Below are positions 1 through 6,585 of a stretch of DNA of 18,278 nucleotides, in pieces. The first letter of the stretch is position 1. Every line of letters begins with the position of its first letter. Made by a program: the position numbers and the translations under genes. Source of the DNA: Flavobacteriales bacterium UBA7519 (GTDB taxonomy: Bacteria > Bacteroidota > Bacteroidia > Flavobacteriales > Weeksellaceae); the NCBI GenBank assembly GCA_002476905.1, contig DLND01000016.1, forward strand, positions 7,655-25,932. Reading direction: 5' to 3'. The notes under the pieces were generated by a model. It saw nothing but the letters and a program-made list of their open reading frames with translations, did not search any database and had not been told where the DNA came from.

Positions 1-36
1 AAAAAGGATTTCCGCTCAAATCGGGCTGCAGCTTCA
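1..36 (-). repeat. Dispersed intergenic element, copy 1 (partial)
   Basis: Read on the - strand this stretch gives CTGCAGCCCGATTTGAGCGG followed by AAATCC and a T-run. It matches the start of the element at 2108 (CAGCCCGGCTTGAACGG, then AGCTC and a T-run) and, less well, the one at 5585. The copy is cut by the window edge. All three lie between genes, so this is taken as a dispersed non-coding repeat and not the end of a gene. Confidence 0.5.
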
Positions 37-67
37 ACATGAAATGAGATTCAACATAAAAACAAAA

Positions 68-120
68 TTTTGTCATTCCGTAGGAATCACGGCAGTTTAG
101 ATTCTTACAGAATGACAAAA
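68..120. repeat. REP-like inverted repeat (long hairpin)
   Basis: The left arm (69-88, TTTGTCATTCCGTAGGAATC) and right arm (100-119) are inverted copies matching at 18 of 20 positions, with one more T/A pair outside. The loop is 11 nt. The arms begin with the sequence TTTGTCATTC, which occurs again as a half element at 13821. The position between genes and the imperfect palindrome fit a repetitive extragenic palindrome. It could also end transcripts arriving from the left, although no clean U-tract follows. Confidence 0.7.
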
Positions 121-160
121 ATCGTAAATACATTTTACACTATACATTAATACAATAGAA

Positions 161-859
161 ATGCTATACCTTTTACCAGCTTATCTTTCCGAAAATTCTC
201 CAATAGATTTTTTTGCGCCGACAATCAAAGATATCATTATGAATATCGACCATTATTTTGTAGAGAACGAAAAGACAGCCAGAAAAGTCATCAAATTCTT
301 CGCGCCAGAGAAAAAACAACCTGAACTCAAACTATATCTTCTCGACAAATATTCCGAAACAGCAGATTTGAAAGAAGCTCAAAAGTTGATGAGAGAAGGC
401 GTAGATTTCGGTTTGTTATCAGACGCCGGTTTGCCTTGTATTGGCGACCCAGGAAATATTATGGTTGGCTGGTCGCACAGGAATAATATCAAGGTGATTC
501 CTATAAACGGACCAAGTTCTTTCGTTCTGGCTTTGATTGCAAGCGGATTCAATGGGCAGCAGTTTTCGTTCAATGGTTATTTGTCAATTGAAAAAGACAA
601 GAAGAAAAAGGAAATTCAGCATCTGGAAAATCTGGTGGAGAAAACTGGCTTTACACAGATTTTTATGGAAACGCCTTACAGAAATAATCCATTATTAGAA
701 GATTTGACCAAATTTCTAAATCCGAATACCAAACTCTGTATCGCCGCTAATATCAACGACCCAGAAACCGAATTTATCCAAACAAAAACAATTGGCGATT
801 GGAAAAAAAACAAACCAGAATTGCACAAAATTCCAGCTGTTTTTCTAATTGGAAAATAA
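161..859 (+). CDS. SAM-dependent tetrapyrrole/RsmI-like methyltransferase
   Basis: This 232-aa protein belongs to the tetrapyrrole-methylase superfamily, whose RsmI branch 2'-O-methylates 16S rRNA with S-adenosylmethionine as donor. The visible family motifs are LLSDAGLPCIGDPG at residues 85-98, the RsmI-type SAM-binding segment, and NGPSSFVLALIASGF at 116-130. The N-terminal LYLLPAYLSE replaces the usual LPTPIGN motif. It is shorter than E. coli RsmI (about 286 aa) and lacks the C-terminal helical extension. Flavobacteria often carry this short form besides a canonical RsmI, so the target need not be the RsmI nucleotide; substrate is unknown. The ATG at 161 is the first in the frame and gives the family-typical beginning; a later ATG at 239 would remove the first strand. 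No ribosome binding site is visible. The gene stands alone, 73 bp before the next + strand gene. Confidence 0.85.
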   Translation: MLYLLPAYLSENSPIDFFAPTIKDIIMNIDHYFVENEKTARKVIKFFAPEKKQPELKLYLLDKYSETADLKEAQKLMREGVDFGLLSDAGLPCIGDPGNIMVGWSHRNNIKVIPINGPSSFVLALIASGFNGQQFSFNGYLSIEKDKKKKEIQHLENLVEKTGFTQIFMETPYRNNPLLEDLTKFLNPNTKLCIAANINDPETEFIQTKTIGDWKKNKPELHKIPAVFLIGK

Positions 860-889
860 TTTTAAAAGAAATTAGAAGTTTGTTTGAGA

Positions 890-929
890 AATTCACCTAA
901 CTTCTGACATCTAACTTCTAACCTCTAAT
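890..929. repeat. Degenerate short tandem repeat (CTAACTTCTGAC type)
   Basis: The gap before the AI-2E-type gene contains CCTAACTTCTGACATCTAAC and then TTCTAACCTCTAAT, an imperfect run of CTAACTTCT-like units. A related run is found at 11582-11605 and, in inverse orientation, at 11504-11530. It leaves almost no unique sequence before the start at 933, so the promoter must lie inside or before it. Confidence 0.5.
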
Positions 930-932
930 AAT

Positions 933-2078
933 ATGAAGCAGACTTATCCTTTTTACCTCAAATTATCCTGCGTTCTTATAAGTATTGTTGTTTTGGGATT
1001 CTTGGCAATCATTGGTGAACAGATTTTTGTTCCGATGTTTTTGGGTTTGCTTGTGGCAATTTTGCTCACACCACTTTCCCGTTTTATGGAAAAACGATTG
1101 AGATTTCCGAGAAGTTTGTCATCTATTTTGGCGAGTCTTTTGGCTTTGGCCATTATTGCAGGTGTGATTTATGGAATCTCGATGCAAGTGGCGAAATTGT
1201 CGAATGACTGGCCTCAGTTTCAAAAACAATTTATCAAATTAACAGATGATTTGCAAAGCTGGATTTCCAAAACATTTGGCGTCAGAAGAAAAGACCAACT
1301 TGAATATCTGAACGATACCGCTAAAAAATCAATCAGTACAGGAACAGCAATTTTGGAAAGAGCGCTGAAGTCTATTGGATATATCTTGATGTTGACGGGT
1401 TTTACATTTTTGTTTGCCTTGTTTTTCCTTTTATATAGAACTCATCTTCTCAAATTCTTGGTGGCAAGTTTCACAGAGTCACATCACAAGACGGTTTTTG
1501 AAGTGGTTCACAGCATTCAGTTTATGGTGAAAAAATATCTGGTTGGATTATTTCTGCAAATGATCATTGTGACGATTTTATCTTTGATTGCTTACACCAT
1601 TATCGGAGTCAAATATAATTTTATGCTCGCAATTCTGACAGGGATTCTGAATATTCTGCCTTATATAGGGATTTTCATCGCCCTGTTGATTGGCGCTTTG
1701 ATCACGTTTGCAACCTCAGGAATCAGTCACGTTTTGTTTATCGTGATTGCAATTGTCGTGATTCACGCCATTGACGGAAACATCATAATGCCAAAAGTGG
1801 TTGGCTCTAAAGTGAAAATCAATTCTCTGATTGTGATTATCGGTTTGGTGGTTGGCGAAATGCTTTGGGGAATTGCCGGAATGTTTTTGACGATTCCTGT
1901 TTTAGCAATTATGAAAATCATTTTTGACAGAGTAGAAGGATTGCAATCTTGGGGTTTTCTGATGGGTGAAGATGATGACGTTCCGGTTTTCAAATCGACT
2001 TTTGATAAGTATTTCTATACTAAAAAAGCTAAAGTTGATAAAATAATTGCGGAGTCTGATAACGAAACTGAGGAATAA
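933..2078 (+). CDS. AI-2E family transporter (PerM/YdiK type)
   Basis: This 381-aa integral membrane protein of the AI-2E exporter superfamily is predicted to sit in the inner membrane. Hydrophobic segments are seen at about residues 9-28, 30-48, 63-87, 148-168, 205-225, 229-262, 265-282 and 297-333, with a hydrophilic stretch at 88-145 as in the family. The signature NILPYIGIFIA (240-250) and the conserved C-terminal half, DGNIIMPKVVGSKVKINSL (281-299) followed by a GMFLTIPVLA segment, are both present. Members have been proposed to export autoinducer-2 or to act as ion/proton antiporters; the sequence does not settle the substrate. The tail after residue 345 is acidic (GEDDD) and then lysine-rich, likely cytoplasmic. 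The ATG at 933 follows a repeat-like leader, and the length is normal for the family. Confidence 0.9.
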   Translation: MKQTYPFYLKLSCVLISIVVLGFLAIIGEQIFVPMFLGLLVAILLTPLSRFMEKRLRFPRSLSSILASLLALAIIAGVIYGISMQVAKLSNDWPQFQKQFIKLTDDLQSWISKTFGVRRKDQLEYLNDTAKKSISTGTAILERALKSIGYILMLTGFTFLFALFFLLYRTHLLKFLVASFTESHHKTVFEVVHSIQFMVKKYLVGLFLQMIIVTILSLIAYTIIGVKYNFMLAILTGILNILPYIGIFIALLIGALITFATSGISHVLFIVIAIVVIHAIDGNIIMPKVVGSKVKINSLIVIIGLVVGEMLWGIAGMFLTIPVLAIMKIIFDRVEGLQSWGFLMGEDDDVPVFKSTFDKYFYTKKAKVDKIIAESDNETEE

Positions 2079-2107
2079 ATTATTTTCCGAATATTACCAG
2101 CGAATTA

Positions 2108-2189
2108 CAGCAGCCCGGCTTGAACGGAGCTCTTTTTCTTTTTTATTAAAAAAGAAAAAAGCGGGAGTGGAAGACGGATAAAGCTGCCC
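2108..2189 (+). repeat. Dispersed intergenic element, copy 2 (most complete)
   Basis: The element starts CAGCAGCCCGGCTTGAACGG, then GAGCTC and a T-rich run. A near-perfect A/T stem of at least 12 bp follows (T-rich arm 2134-2145, A-rich arm about 2149-2160, short loop), then GCGGGAGTGGAAGACGG and AAGCTGCCC. Its first half recurs at 5585-5621 and, inverted, at 1-36. It fills most of the gap between two + strand genes. The stem is A/T only, so a terminator role is doubtful. Confidence 0.6.
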
Positions 2190-2208
2190 AAATAATTAAA
2201 ATTTAACA

Positions 2209-2823
2209 ATGAAAAAATTAAGTTTTCTGTTTATTATATTGTCTCTATTTCTAAATGCGCAGTCCGAAAAAGAAAATATCGCATCGATAAAAAAGTTCCA
2301 AAAAGAACTGAATGCAGAATATCTGAACCCAAAAAAATCACCTTTGCGAGGCGATAATCTAAAGAACTTTAAAAAACATCCGTTCTTTCCAATCAATCTG
2401 AAATATAGAGTGACGGCTAATTTCATAAAAACTGAAAATCCTGTTCCGTTTGAATTGCCGACTTCTTCCGGGAAATTCAAGCAATATCAGGAATATGGAA
2501 AAGCGACTTTTGATTTGGACGGAAAACCTTTTACATTGACTTTGTATCAAAGTCTGGATTTGATCAAAATGGATAAGTACAAAGATTATCTTTTCTTGCC
2601 TTTCCGAGATTTGACCAATGAAAAAGAAACTTATGGTGGCGGAAAATATATGGATTTGAAAATCCCTGCCGGAAACGAAATCATTCTGGATTTTAACCAA
2701 TCTTATCAACCTTATTGTGCTTATAATGCTTTTGATTACAATTGCCCGATTGTACCAGAGGAAAATAAGTTGCCAATAAGAATAGAGGCGGGCGTGATGT
2801 ATGAGGATGTTTATCATCATTAA
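2209..2823 (+). CDS. Secreted DUF1684 family protein
   Basis: This 204-aa protein begins with a signal peptide: KK, then the hydrophobic LSFLFIILSLFLNA at residues 4-17, with probable cleavage after the Ala before QSEK. Export to the periplasm is therefore inferred. The C-terminal half holds the DUF1684 signature: LPFRDLTNEKETYGGGKYMDL region at 130-150, DFNQSYQPYCAYNAFDYNCP at 161-180, then PEENKLPIRIEAGV at 183-196. The paired cysteines C170 and C179 belong to this family motif. No biochemical role is established for the family as far as I know, so none is claimed. The length matches other flavobacterial members. The ATG at 2209 is chosen because it gives the complete signal peptide. It stands alone between a repeat and a separate small gene. 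Confidence 0.85.
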   Translation: MKKLSFLFIILSLFLNAQSEKENIASIKKFQKELNAEYLNPKKSPLRGDNLKNFKKHPFFPINLKYRVTANFIKTENPVPFELPTSSGKFKQYQEYGKATFDLDGKPFTLTLYQSLDLIKMDKYKDYLFLPFRDLTNEKETYGGGKYMDLKIPAGNEIILDFNQSYQPYCAYNAFDYNCPIVPEENKLPIRIEAGVMYEDVYHH

Positions 2824-2886
2824 TTTTAACGTCCATTAACAGCGCTTTTGCACAATCCTTGGAACTTATCTCTCAAATATTAAATT

Positions 2887-3264
2887 ATGAGCGATAAAAA
2901 ATTAGCCGGACTATGGATAGACGGCAGAAAAGCAATAGTTGTAACGAATCACGATGGACAGGAAGTTACTGAATTTGCAATTGTTGATACAGTAAAAGCG
3001 GATGTACAACACGGAAATTCCAATGAAAATGCGGCGAACAATGTTGAGCAAACCAATAAAGTGAAGTTCTTCAAAGAAATTGAAAAGCTTATAACCAACA
3101 GTACAGATCTGTATGTAACGGGTCCTGGTACTTCGCAGGAAGAGTTACGAAATCATTTGTTAGAAACGCCGCAATATAAGAACTTGAACATCAAACTTGG
3201 AACAGATTCACAACTAAGCGAAGACCAAGTTCTGGAAGAAGTGAAAAACCATTTTCACACATAA
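2887..3264 (+). CDS. Small conserved protein, possible eRF1/pelota-like domain
   Basis: This 125-aa soluble protein has no signal peptide or membrane segment. It begins KKLAGLWIDGRKAIVV (residues 4-19). A low-complexity Asn/Gln/Glu linker follows at about 40-58. It ends with TDLYVTGPGTSQEELRNHLL (73-92) and a segment rich in charged residues. The order beta-hairpin, linker, then an 'xxVxGPGxxxxEL' motif resembles the C-terminal domain of eRF1/pelota-like proteins, which also occurs in bacterial host-attachment-like or ribosome-associated small proteins. This is pattern recognition and the function is unproven. The gene ends 7 nt before a strong hairpin terminator, so it is probably the last or only cistron of its transcript. 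The ATG at 2887 directly precedes a normal soluble N-terminus. Confidence 0.75.
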   Translation: MSDKKLAGLWIDGRKAIVVTNHDGQEVTEFAIVDTVKADVQHGNSNENAANNVEQTNKVKFFKEIEKLITNSTDLYVTGPGTSQEELRNHLLETPQYKNLNIKLGTDSQLSEDQVLEEVKNHFHT

Positions 3265-3270
3265 AGCAAG

Positions 3271-3297
3271 AGCGAAGATTAATCTTCGCTTTTTTTA
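3271..3297 (+). terminator. Rho-independent terminator after the small eRF1-like gene
   Basis: A perfect palindrome AGCGAAGA-TTAA-TCTTCGCT (3271-3290) is followed directly by a run of six Ts. It sits 7 nt after the stop codon at 3264. The T-run reaches into the stop codon of the convergent mutS2-like gene (3295-3297). In the opposite direction no T-run follows the hairpin, so it mainly serves the + strand transcript. Confidence 0.85.
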
Positions 3298-5436
3298 TAT
3301 TCTCTCCAATTCTCCAGAATCAATCGTGGTTTTGAAGGTTCCGTAATTAACAATCACTTTGTTTTTCGAAATTTTTTCAATGGTGCCAACACTCGTACTT
3401 CCAGCGATTCGGACGCGTTGACCAACTTTCATCCAAACGGCGCGTTCTGCTTTGCGTTTTTCTTCGAGTTTCTCGTTGGTTTCCGCAATTTTTTCGATGA
3501 CATCTTCTTTCTTTAATTGTTGTGTAATTTTGCGTTTCACAACCTGAAGCCGTTTTGTTTCATCTTTGTCAGTTGCCAATTTTCGGAATTTCTCTTGCTC
3601 CAGAATTTTGACAAAATCTTTAACTACATCTTTTCGGGATTTACCTTTCACATAACTGTCGATAAAAGTTTCAATCTTATTTCCGAATTGTAATTTTCTG
3701 TGTTCTTCTTCGTAAAGTTTTTGGAAATTGAATAACTTTTGCTGAAGCTGTTCATTCAGTTTTTGAAGATTATCACGCTTGTCTTCTACAGATTCTTTGG
3801 TTTCTGCAAGATTTGATTTCAGTTTTTCAACTTCGAATTTTTCTTGCTGAAGTTTTACAATTGTTTTGTCAAGGTTGACAATGTCGTACTCCACTTTCTT
3901 TCTTGCATTCTTGATAATGAATCTCGGAATTTTATTTTTCTCCGCCACTTCGAAAGTAAAAGAACTTCCAGCTTGCCCGATTTCCAATTTGTAAAGCGGC
4001 TCCAAAGAATGTTCGTCAAAGAGCATCGCTGCATTGGTAGCTGCAGGTAATTGCTCAACAACCAGTTTGATGTTCGTGTAATGCGTTGTGATAATTCCGA
4101 AACTTTTTTTGTCATAGAAATATTCCATAAAACTTTCCGCCAAAGCACCACCTAATTCTGGGTCAGAACCTGTTCCAAATTCGTCAATCAGAAGTAAGGT
4201 TTTGTTGTCTGCTTCACGAATCATTCCGGACATCTTTTTCAGTCGGGAGGAATAGGTTGATAAATGATTTTCTATGGATTGATTATCGCCAATATCGGTC
4301 ATTATTTTCTCAAAGAAAAACATTTCAGATTTTGGATGACAAGGAACTAATATTCCACTTTGAATCATCAATTGTAACAACCCAACGGTTTTTAATGTGA
4401 TGGATTTTCCACCGGCATTTGGTCCGGAAATACAGATAATTCGATTATGTTCTGTTAAGGTTAAAGTCTGTGGGAAAATCTCCTTATTTTCATTTTTATT
4501 TCGAATCCAAAGCAAAGGATGAAAAGCATCTTTCAAACGCAAAGTTTGATGTCTGTTGATTTTTGGTAAAATTCCGTTGACTTTTTCTGCGAATTTTGCT
4601 TTTGCCTGAATTAAATCTAAATCGAAAATATAAGTTTGATAATCCGAAAGTTGTGGATGGAATTCTGCAATCTCAGCGGTCAGTTGACGAAGGATTTTAT
4701 CGATTTCTTTTTTCTCTTCTTCCTGATTTTCTCTCAGCTTGAAATAATGTTTCACAACACTTTCCGGCTGGATATAAGTAATAGAACCTGTTTTGGAAAT
4801 TCCTAAAACACGTCCATTCACTCTTTTCTTGAAACCGGATTTTACTGCTAAAACTCTTTGGTCTTCGACAATGGTTTCTCTGATATCTTCTAAAAAATCC
4901 GAATAAGTCACCAAAGAACGGTTGAAGTTTTCATCAATCGCTTTTCTGGCGTGTTGGATTTCTGTTCTTAAAGTTTTCAGAACTGTTGAAGCTTCGCTTT
5001 TAACTTCTCCGAATCGGTTAAACACTTTGTCAACTTTATCGATGATTTCTTTTCGGAATTCCAAATCTTTGATTTCTTCCAATAATGTTGGGAAAGCTTC
5101 CGAAAGCTGAGGAAAGAATTTTTGCAATTTCCCGATTTGCTCGGTGATTGTTTTGATTTTGATAAACGATTTATTCTCTAATCGATAATTCTCGATTAAC
5201 ATCAGTTTCAGTTCCTCTTCGATGTCTTCGTATTCATCAAAAGGAATGGCGTTGGAACTTTCAAAACTTGTTAGAAATTCTGAGGTTTTCTTCAAAGAAA
5301 TTTCTGCCTCGTCTATTTCCATCGGACTAAGTTCCATTATTTTGTCAGCCGTTTTCGGCGAGTAAGCGAAAGGTGCAATTTCCGAAAGGAGTTCCGGAAA
5401 TTCTAATTCATTGAGGTCGGTTTGATTAATATTCAC
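3295..5436 (-). CDS. mutS2: MutS2-like ATPase without Smr domain
   Basis: This 713-aa MutS-family ATPase has the MutS2 arrangement. Residues 1-300 are core/lever helices without the mismatch-recognition domain. The ATPase follows: Walker A GPNAGGKS at 338-345, signature segment DNQSIENHLSTYSSRL at about 384-399, Walker B LLLIDEFGTGSDP at 414-426, and a THY motif at 451-453. A long charged coiled coil spans about 515-665. A KOW-like beta domain (MKVGQRVRI to the end) closes the protein. Known MutS2 proteins act on branched DNA or rescue collided ribosomes, and about 780-aa forms end in an Smr nuclease domain. Here the protein stops after the KOW-like domain with no LDLRG-type Smr motif. The start is GTG at 5436; an overlapping ATG at 5438 is out of frame and stops at once. 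A -7 box lies 4 nt before the start. Confidence 0.9.
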   Translation of the reverse strand: MNINQTDLNELEFPELLSEIAPFAYSPKTADKIMELSPMEIDEAEISLKKTSEFLTSFESSNAIPFDEYEDIEEELKLMLIENYRLENKSFIKIKTITEQIGKLQKFFPQLSEAFPTLLEEIKDLEFRKEIIDKVDKVFNRFGEVKSEASTVLKTLRTEIQHARKAIDENFNRSLVTYSDFLEDIRETIVEDQRVLAVKSGFKKRVNGRVLGISKTGSITYIQPESVVKHYFKLRENQEEEKKEIDKILRQLTAEIAEFHPQLSDYQTYIFDLDLIQAKAKFAEKVNGILPKINRHQTLRLKDAFHPLLWIRNKNENKEIFPQTLTLTEHNRIICISGPNAGGKSITLKTVGLLQLMIQSGILVPCHPKSEMFFFEKIMTDIGDNQSIENHLSTYSSRLKKMSGMIREADNKTLLLIDEFGTGSDPELGGALAESFMEYFYDKKSFGIITTHYTNIKLVVEQLPAATNAAMLFDEHSLEPLYKLEIGQAGSSFTFEVAEKNKIPRFIIKNARKKVEYDIVNLDKTIVKLQQEKFEVEKLKSNLAETKESVEDKRDNLQKLNEQLQQKLFNFQKLYEEEHRKLQFGNKIETFIDSYVKGKSRKDVVKDFVKILEQEKFRKLATDKDETKRLQVVKRKITQQLKKEDVIEKIAETNEKLEEKRKAERAVWMKVGQRVRIAGSTSVGTIEKISKNKVIVNYGTFKTTIDSGELERI

Positions 5437-5440
5437 ATTG

Positions 5441-5448
5441 CAAATTTA
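5441..5448 (-). promoter_or_regulatory. -7 promoter box of the mutS2-like gene
   Basis: The - strand reads TAAATTTG, an exact match to the Bacteroidota sigma-A -7 consensus TAnnTTTG. Only 4 nt separate it from the GTG start at 5436, so transcription would begin at or next to the start codon. No convincing TTG -33 element is visible at the usual distance. Confidence 0.5.
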
Positions 5449-5584
5449 CGAATTTGAAATGTTTTAAATTTTGAAAATTTTAGATGGCTAATTTCAATCA
5501 GAAATTGAGTTTTTTTATTTCTTCGAGAGCCTCAGACTGCCATTCGTTTGGGTTTGAAATTACAATTTTCGATAATGGCGAAGC

Positions 5585-5621
5585 GCGTCCCGGCGGAGGC
5601 GGAGCTCTTTTTCTTTTTTTT
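5585..5621 (+). repeat. Dispersed intergenic element, copy 3 (partial)
   Basis: GCGTCCCGGCGGAGGCGGAGC followed by TC and a T-rich run (TTTTTCTTTTTTTT) matches the GGAGCTCTTTTTCTTTTTT core of the copy at 2108-2189, with a diverged GC-rich head. The A-rich return arm and the GCGGGAGTGG tail of the complete copy are absent, so the predicted hairpin cannot form here. Confidence 0.5.
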
Positions 5622-5667
5622 ACTAAATTTTTGAGTTATTTTTTGAGCATTTGATAATTGTGGTAAT

Positions 5668-5793
5668 ATTAAACCAGTTAAAATTCAACCAAGACTAATT
5701 ACATTTTTCGTCGTTTTCATTTTGCTAAGTATTAATTGTATTTTTTACTTATCTTTCGTTATTGATGGAACAAAGGATAAGGATGATAAATAA
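5668..5793 (+). CDS. Possible small single-span membrane peptide without standard start
   Basis: The frame is open from 5647 to the TAA at 5791-5793. It reads IKPVKIQPRLITFFVVFILL, then SINCIFYLSFVIDGTKDKDDK: a positively charged front, about 22 hydrophobic residues, and a charged tail. This is the pattern of a one-helix membrane peptide. No ATG, GTG or TTG is in frame; only ATT codons (5668, 5683) could start it. It may be a true small protein with a rare start, the tail of a decayed gene, or chance. No family is recognised. A start at 5668 would give 41 residues. Confidence 0.2.
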   Translation: MKPVKIQPRLITFFVVFILLSINCIFYLSFVIDGTKDKDDK

Positions 5794-5822
5794 ATAGCTA
5801 TTTTTTTACAATGACAAAAATC

Positions 5823-5909
5823 TTATTGAGTTGCTCCGTTGTCATATTGATAAATAATATCGATACGGCTTATCGATTTCATCAAATAGTAGTTTGTTTT
5901 ATAAATAAG
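5823..5909 (-). pseudogene. Possible gene relic (C-terminal fragment)
   Basis: On the - strand the frame between stops reads LIYKTNYYLMKSISRIDIIY, then QYDNGATQ and stop: 28 residues of quite protein-like composition, with an internal ATG that would give only 19 residues. The upstream frame is closed by TAA at 5910-5912. It looks like the end of a former gene. No family can be named, and chance is a real alternative at this length. Confidence 0.2.
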
Positions 5910-6073
5910 TTAAAATTGTTTATGGGTAAAGCTGATAGAATAATCAGAGATGATATTTGTTAGGTCGGCAATTTGTAATGGATATCATTACTAATATTTT
6001 TGAATATTTATAAAAAATGTCAAATTATTAAAGAATTGATGAATGTGTTCTGAATATTAATCCCGAAAATAAT

Positions 6074-6142
6074 TTAAGATTTTGTGATTAGTTCATCAGT
6101 AGGCCATTCGTGTTCAGCATATTCTTTTGCGGTGTTGATTCT
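6074..6142 (-). pseudogene. Possible gene relic (C-terminal fragment)
   Basis: The - strand frame reads RINTAKEYAEHEWPTDELIT, then KS and stop. It is closed upstream by TAA (6143-6145) and has no start codon. The composition (Trp, His, several Glu, amphipathic helix pattern) is unusual for random A/T-rich DNA. It is therefore noted as a possible tail of a lost gene. Too short for a family assignment. Confidence 0.2.
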
Positions 6143-6166
6143 TTAGAAATGTAAAAAAAAAATGTA

Positions 6167-6463
6167 ATGATTATTAAGCTACTAAAAATAGGCCTATTGA
6201 ATTGTGCGGAGAAAACATCAGAATCCGGAGAGGAAAAGATTTTCCAAGGAATATATGGCGTTTGTAATGGGAATATCCCAAAAAGCTTATTTGGATTTGG
6301 AAGTTATAAAGTAAAGATTCGGCTGGATATTTTAAATAAAATTTCAACTATTTTATTCATAAAACCATCAGATATTTGCACAATAGCTGAGCAGTCTGGA
6401 GGTGAATTTTATGAGACAAAATATAATCAATTGTTAGATTTTATAAAAGAAAAACAATATTAA
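6167..6463 (+). CDS. Hypothetical protein, unrecognised
   Basis: This 98-residue ORF opens with ATG at 6167 after a poly-A run (GTAAAAAAAAAATGTA); the ATG four bases before it is closed at once by TAA. The product has no signal peptide and no clear membrane helix. It is mixed alpha/beta with KIRLDILNKISTILFI (residues about 50-65) as the most hydrophobic part, and ends in LLDFIKEKQY. Three cysteines (about 13, 33 and 71) show no metal-binding spacing. I recognise no family. It stands alone between the gene-poor stretch and the hairpin next to tRNA-Leu, and its A/T-rich codon use resembles that stretch more than the housekeeping genes. It may be an acquired orphan gene or a non-coding frame. 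Confidence 0.45.
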   Translation: MIIKLLKIGLLNCAEKTSESGEEKIFQGIYGVCNGNIPKSLFGFGSYKVKIRLDILNKISTILFIKPSDICTIAEQSGGEFYETKYNQLLDFIKEKQY

Positions 6464-6545
6464 AATTCCCTCAGATCTCTATCGAATTACTTTTGATAAC
6501 TAGATAAATAAAATGTATTTTTATTAGCCGTAAGCAATTAAAAAT

Positions 6546-6584
6546 AAAAATCCTCTGCAAACCGTAGTTTCAGAGGATTTTTTT
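6546..6584. terminator. Bidirectional hairpin terminator for the 98-aa ORF and tRNA-Leu
   Basis: TCCTCTG (6551-6557) pairs with CAGAGGA (6571-6577). The inner arms AAAC/GTTT pair around a CGTA loop, leaving one bulged C. A T-run (6578-6584) follows on the + strand, and an A-run before it (6546-6550) gives a T-run on the - strand. It can therefore stop the + transcript of the 98-aa ORF and the - strand tRNA transcript, whose last base is at 6586. Confidence 0.8.
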
Positions 6585-6585
6585 G

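Larger units (their letters stand above)
5437..6166. other. 730-bp gene-poor, very AT-rich stretch with coding-like fragments
   Basis: No ORF with a normal start and convincing coding character is seen here. What can be recognised: a promoter box near its left end (5441-5448), a partial dispersed element (5585-5621), a short hydrophobic reading frame without ATG (5647-5793, +) and two short protein-like tails on the - strand (5823-5909 and 6074-6142). The rest is A/T-rich without clear hairpins. The stretch lies on the 3' side of tRNA-Leu. Taken together it looks like an eroded segment; this is inference. Confidence 0.4.

Noticed and set aside
1..47. Possible C-terminus of an upstream + strand gene (frame reading KGFPLKSGCSFNMK-stop)
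   Set aside because: The sequence matches the head of the dispersed element at 2108 and 5585 in inverse orientation, so repeat origin is the simpler explanation; a coding end cannot be shown.
2134..2160. T-rich/A-rich stem as a rho-independent terminator for the AI-2E-type gene
   Set aside because: The stem lacks G/C pairs and no U-tract follows it on the + strand; it is part of a dispersed element instead.
2359..2820. 153-codon - strand frame opposite the DUF1684 gene
   Set aside because: The + strand frame has a signal peptide and full DUF1684 motifs; the antisense frame has no recognisable pattern.
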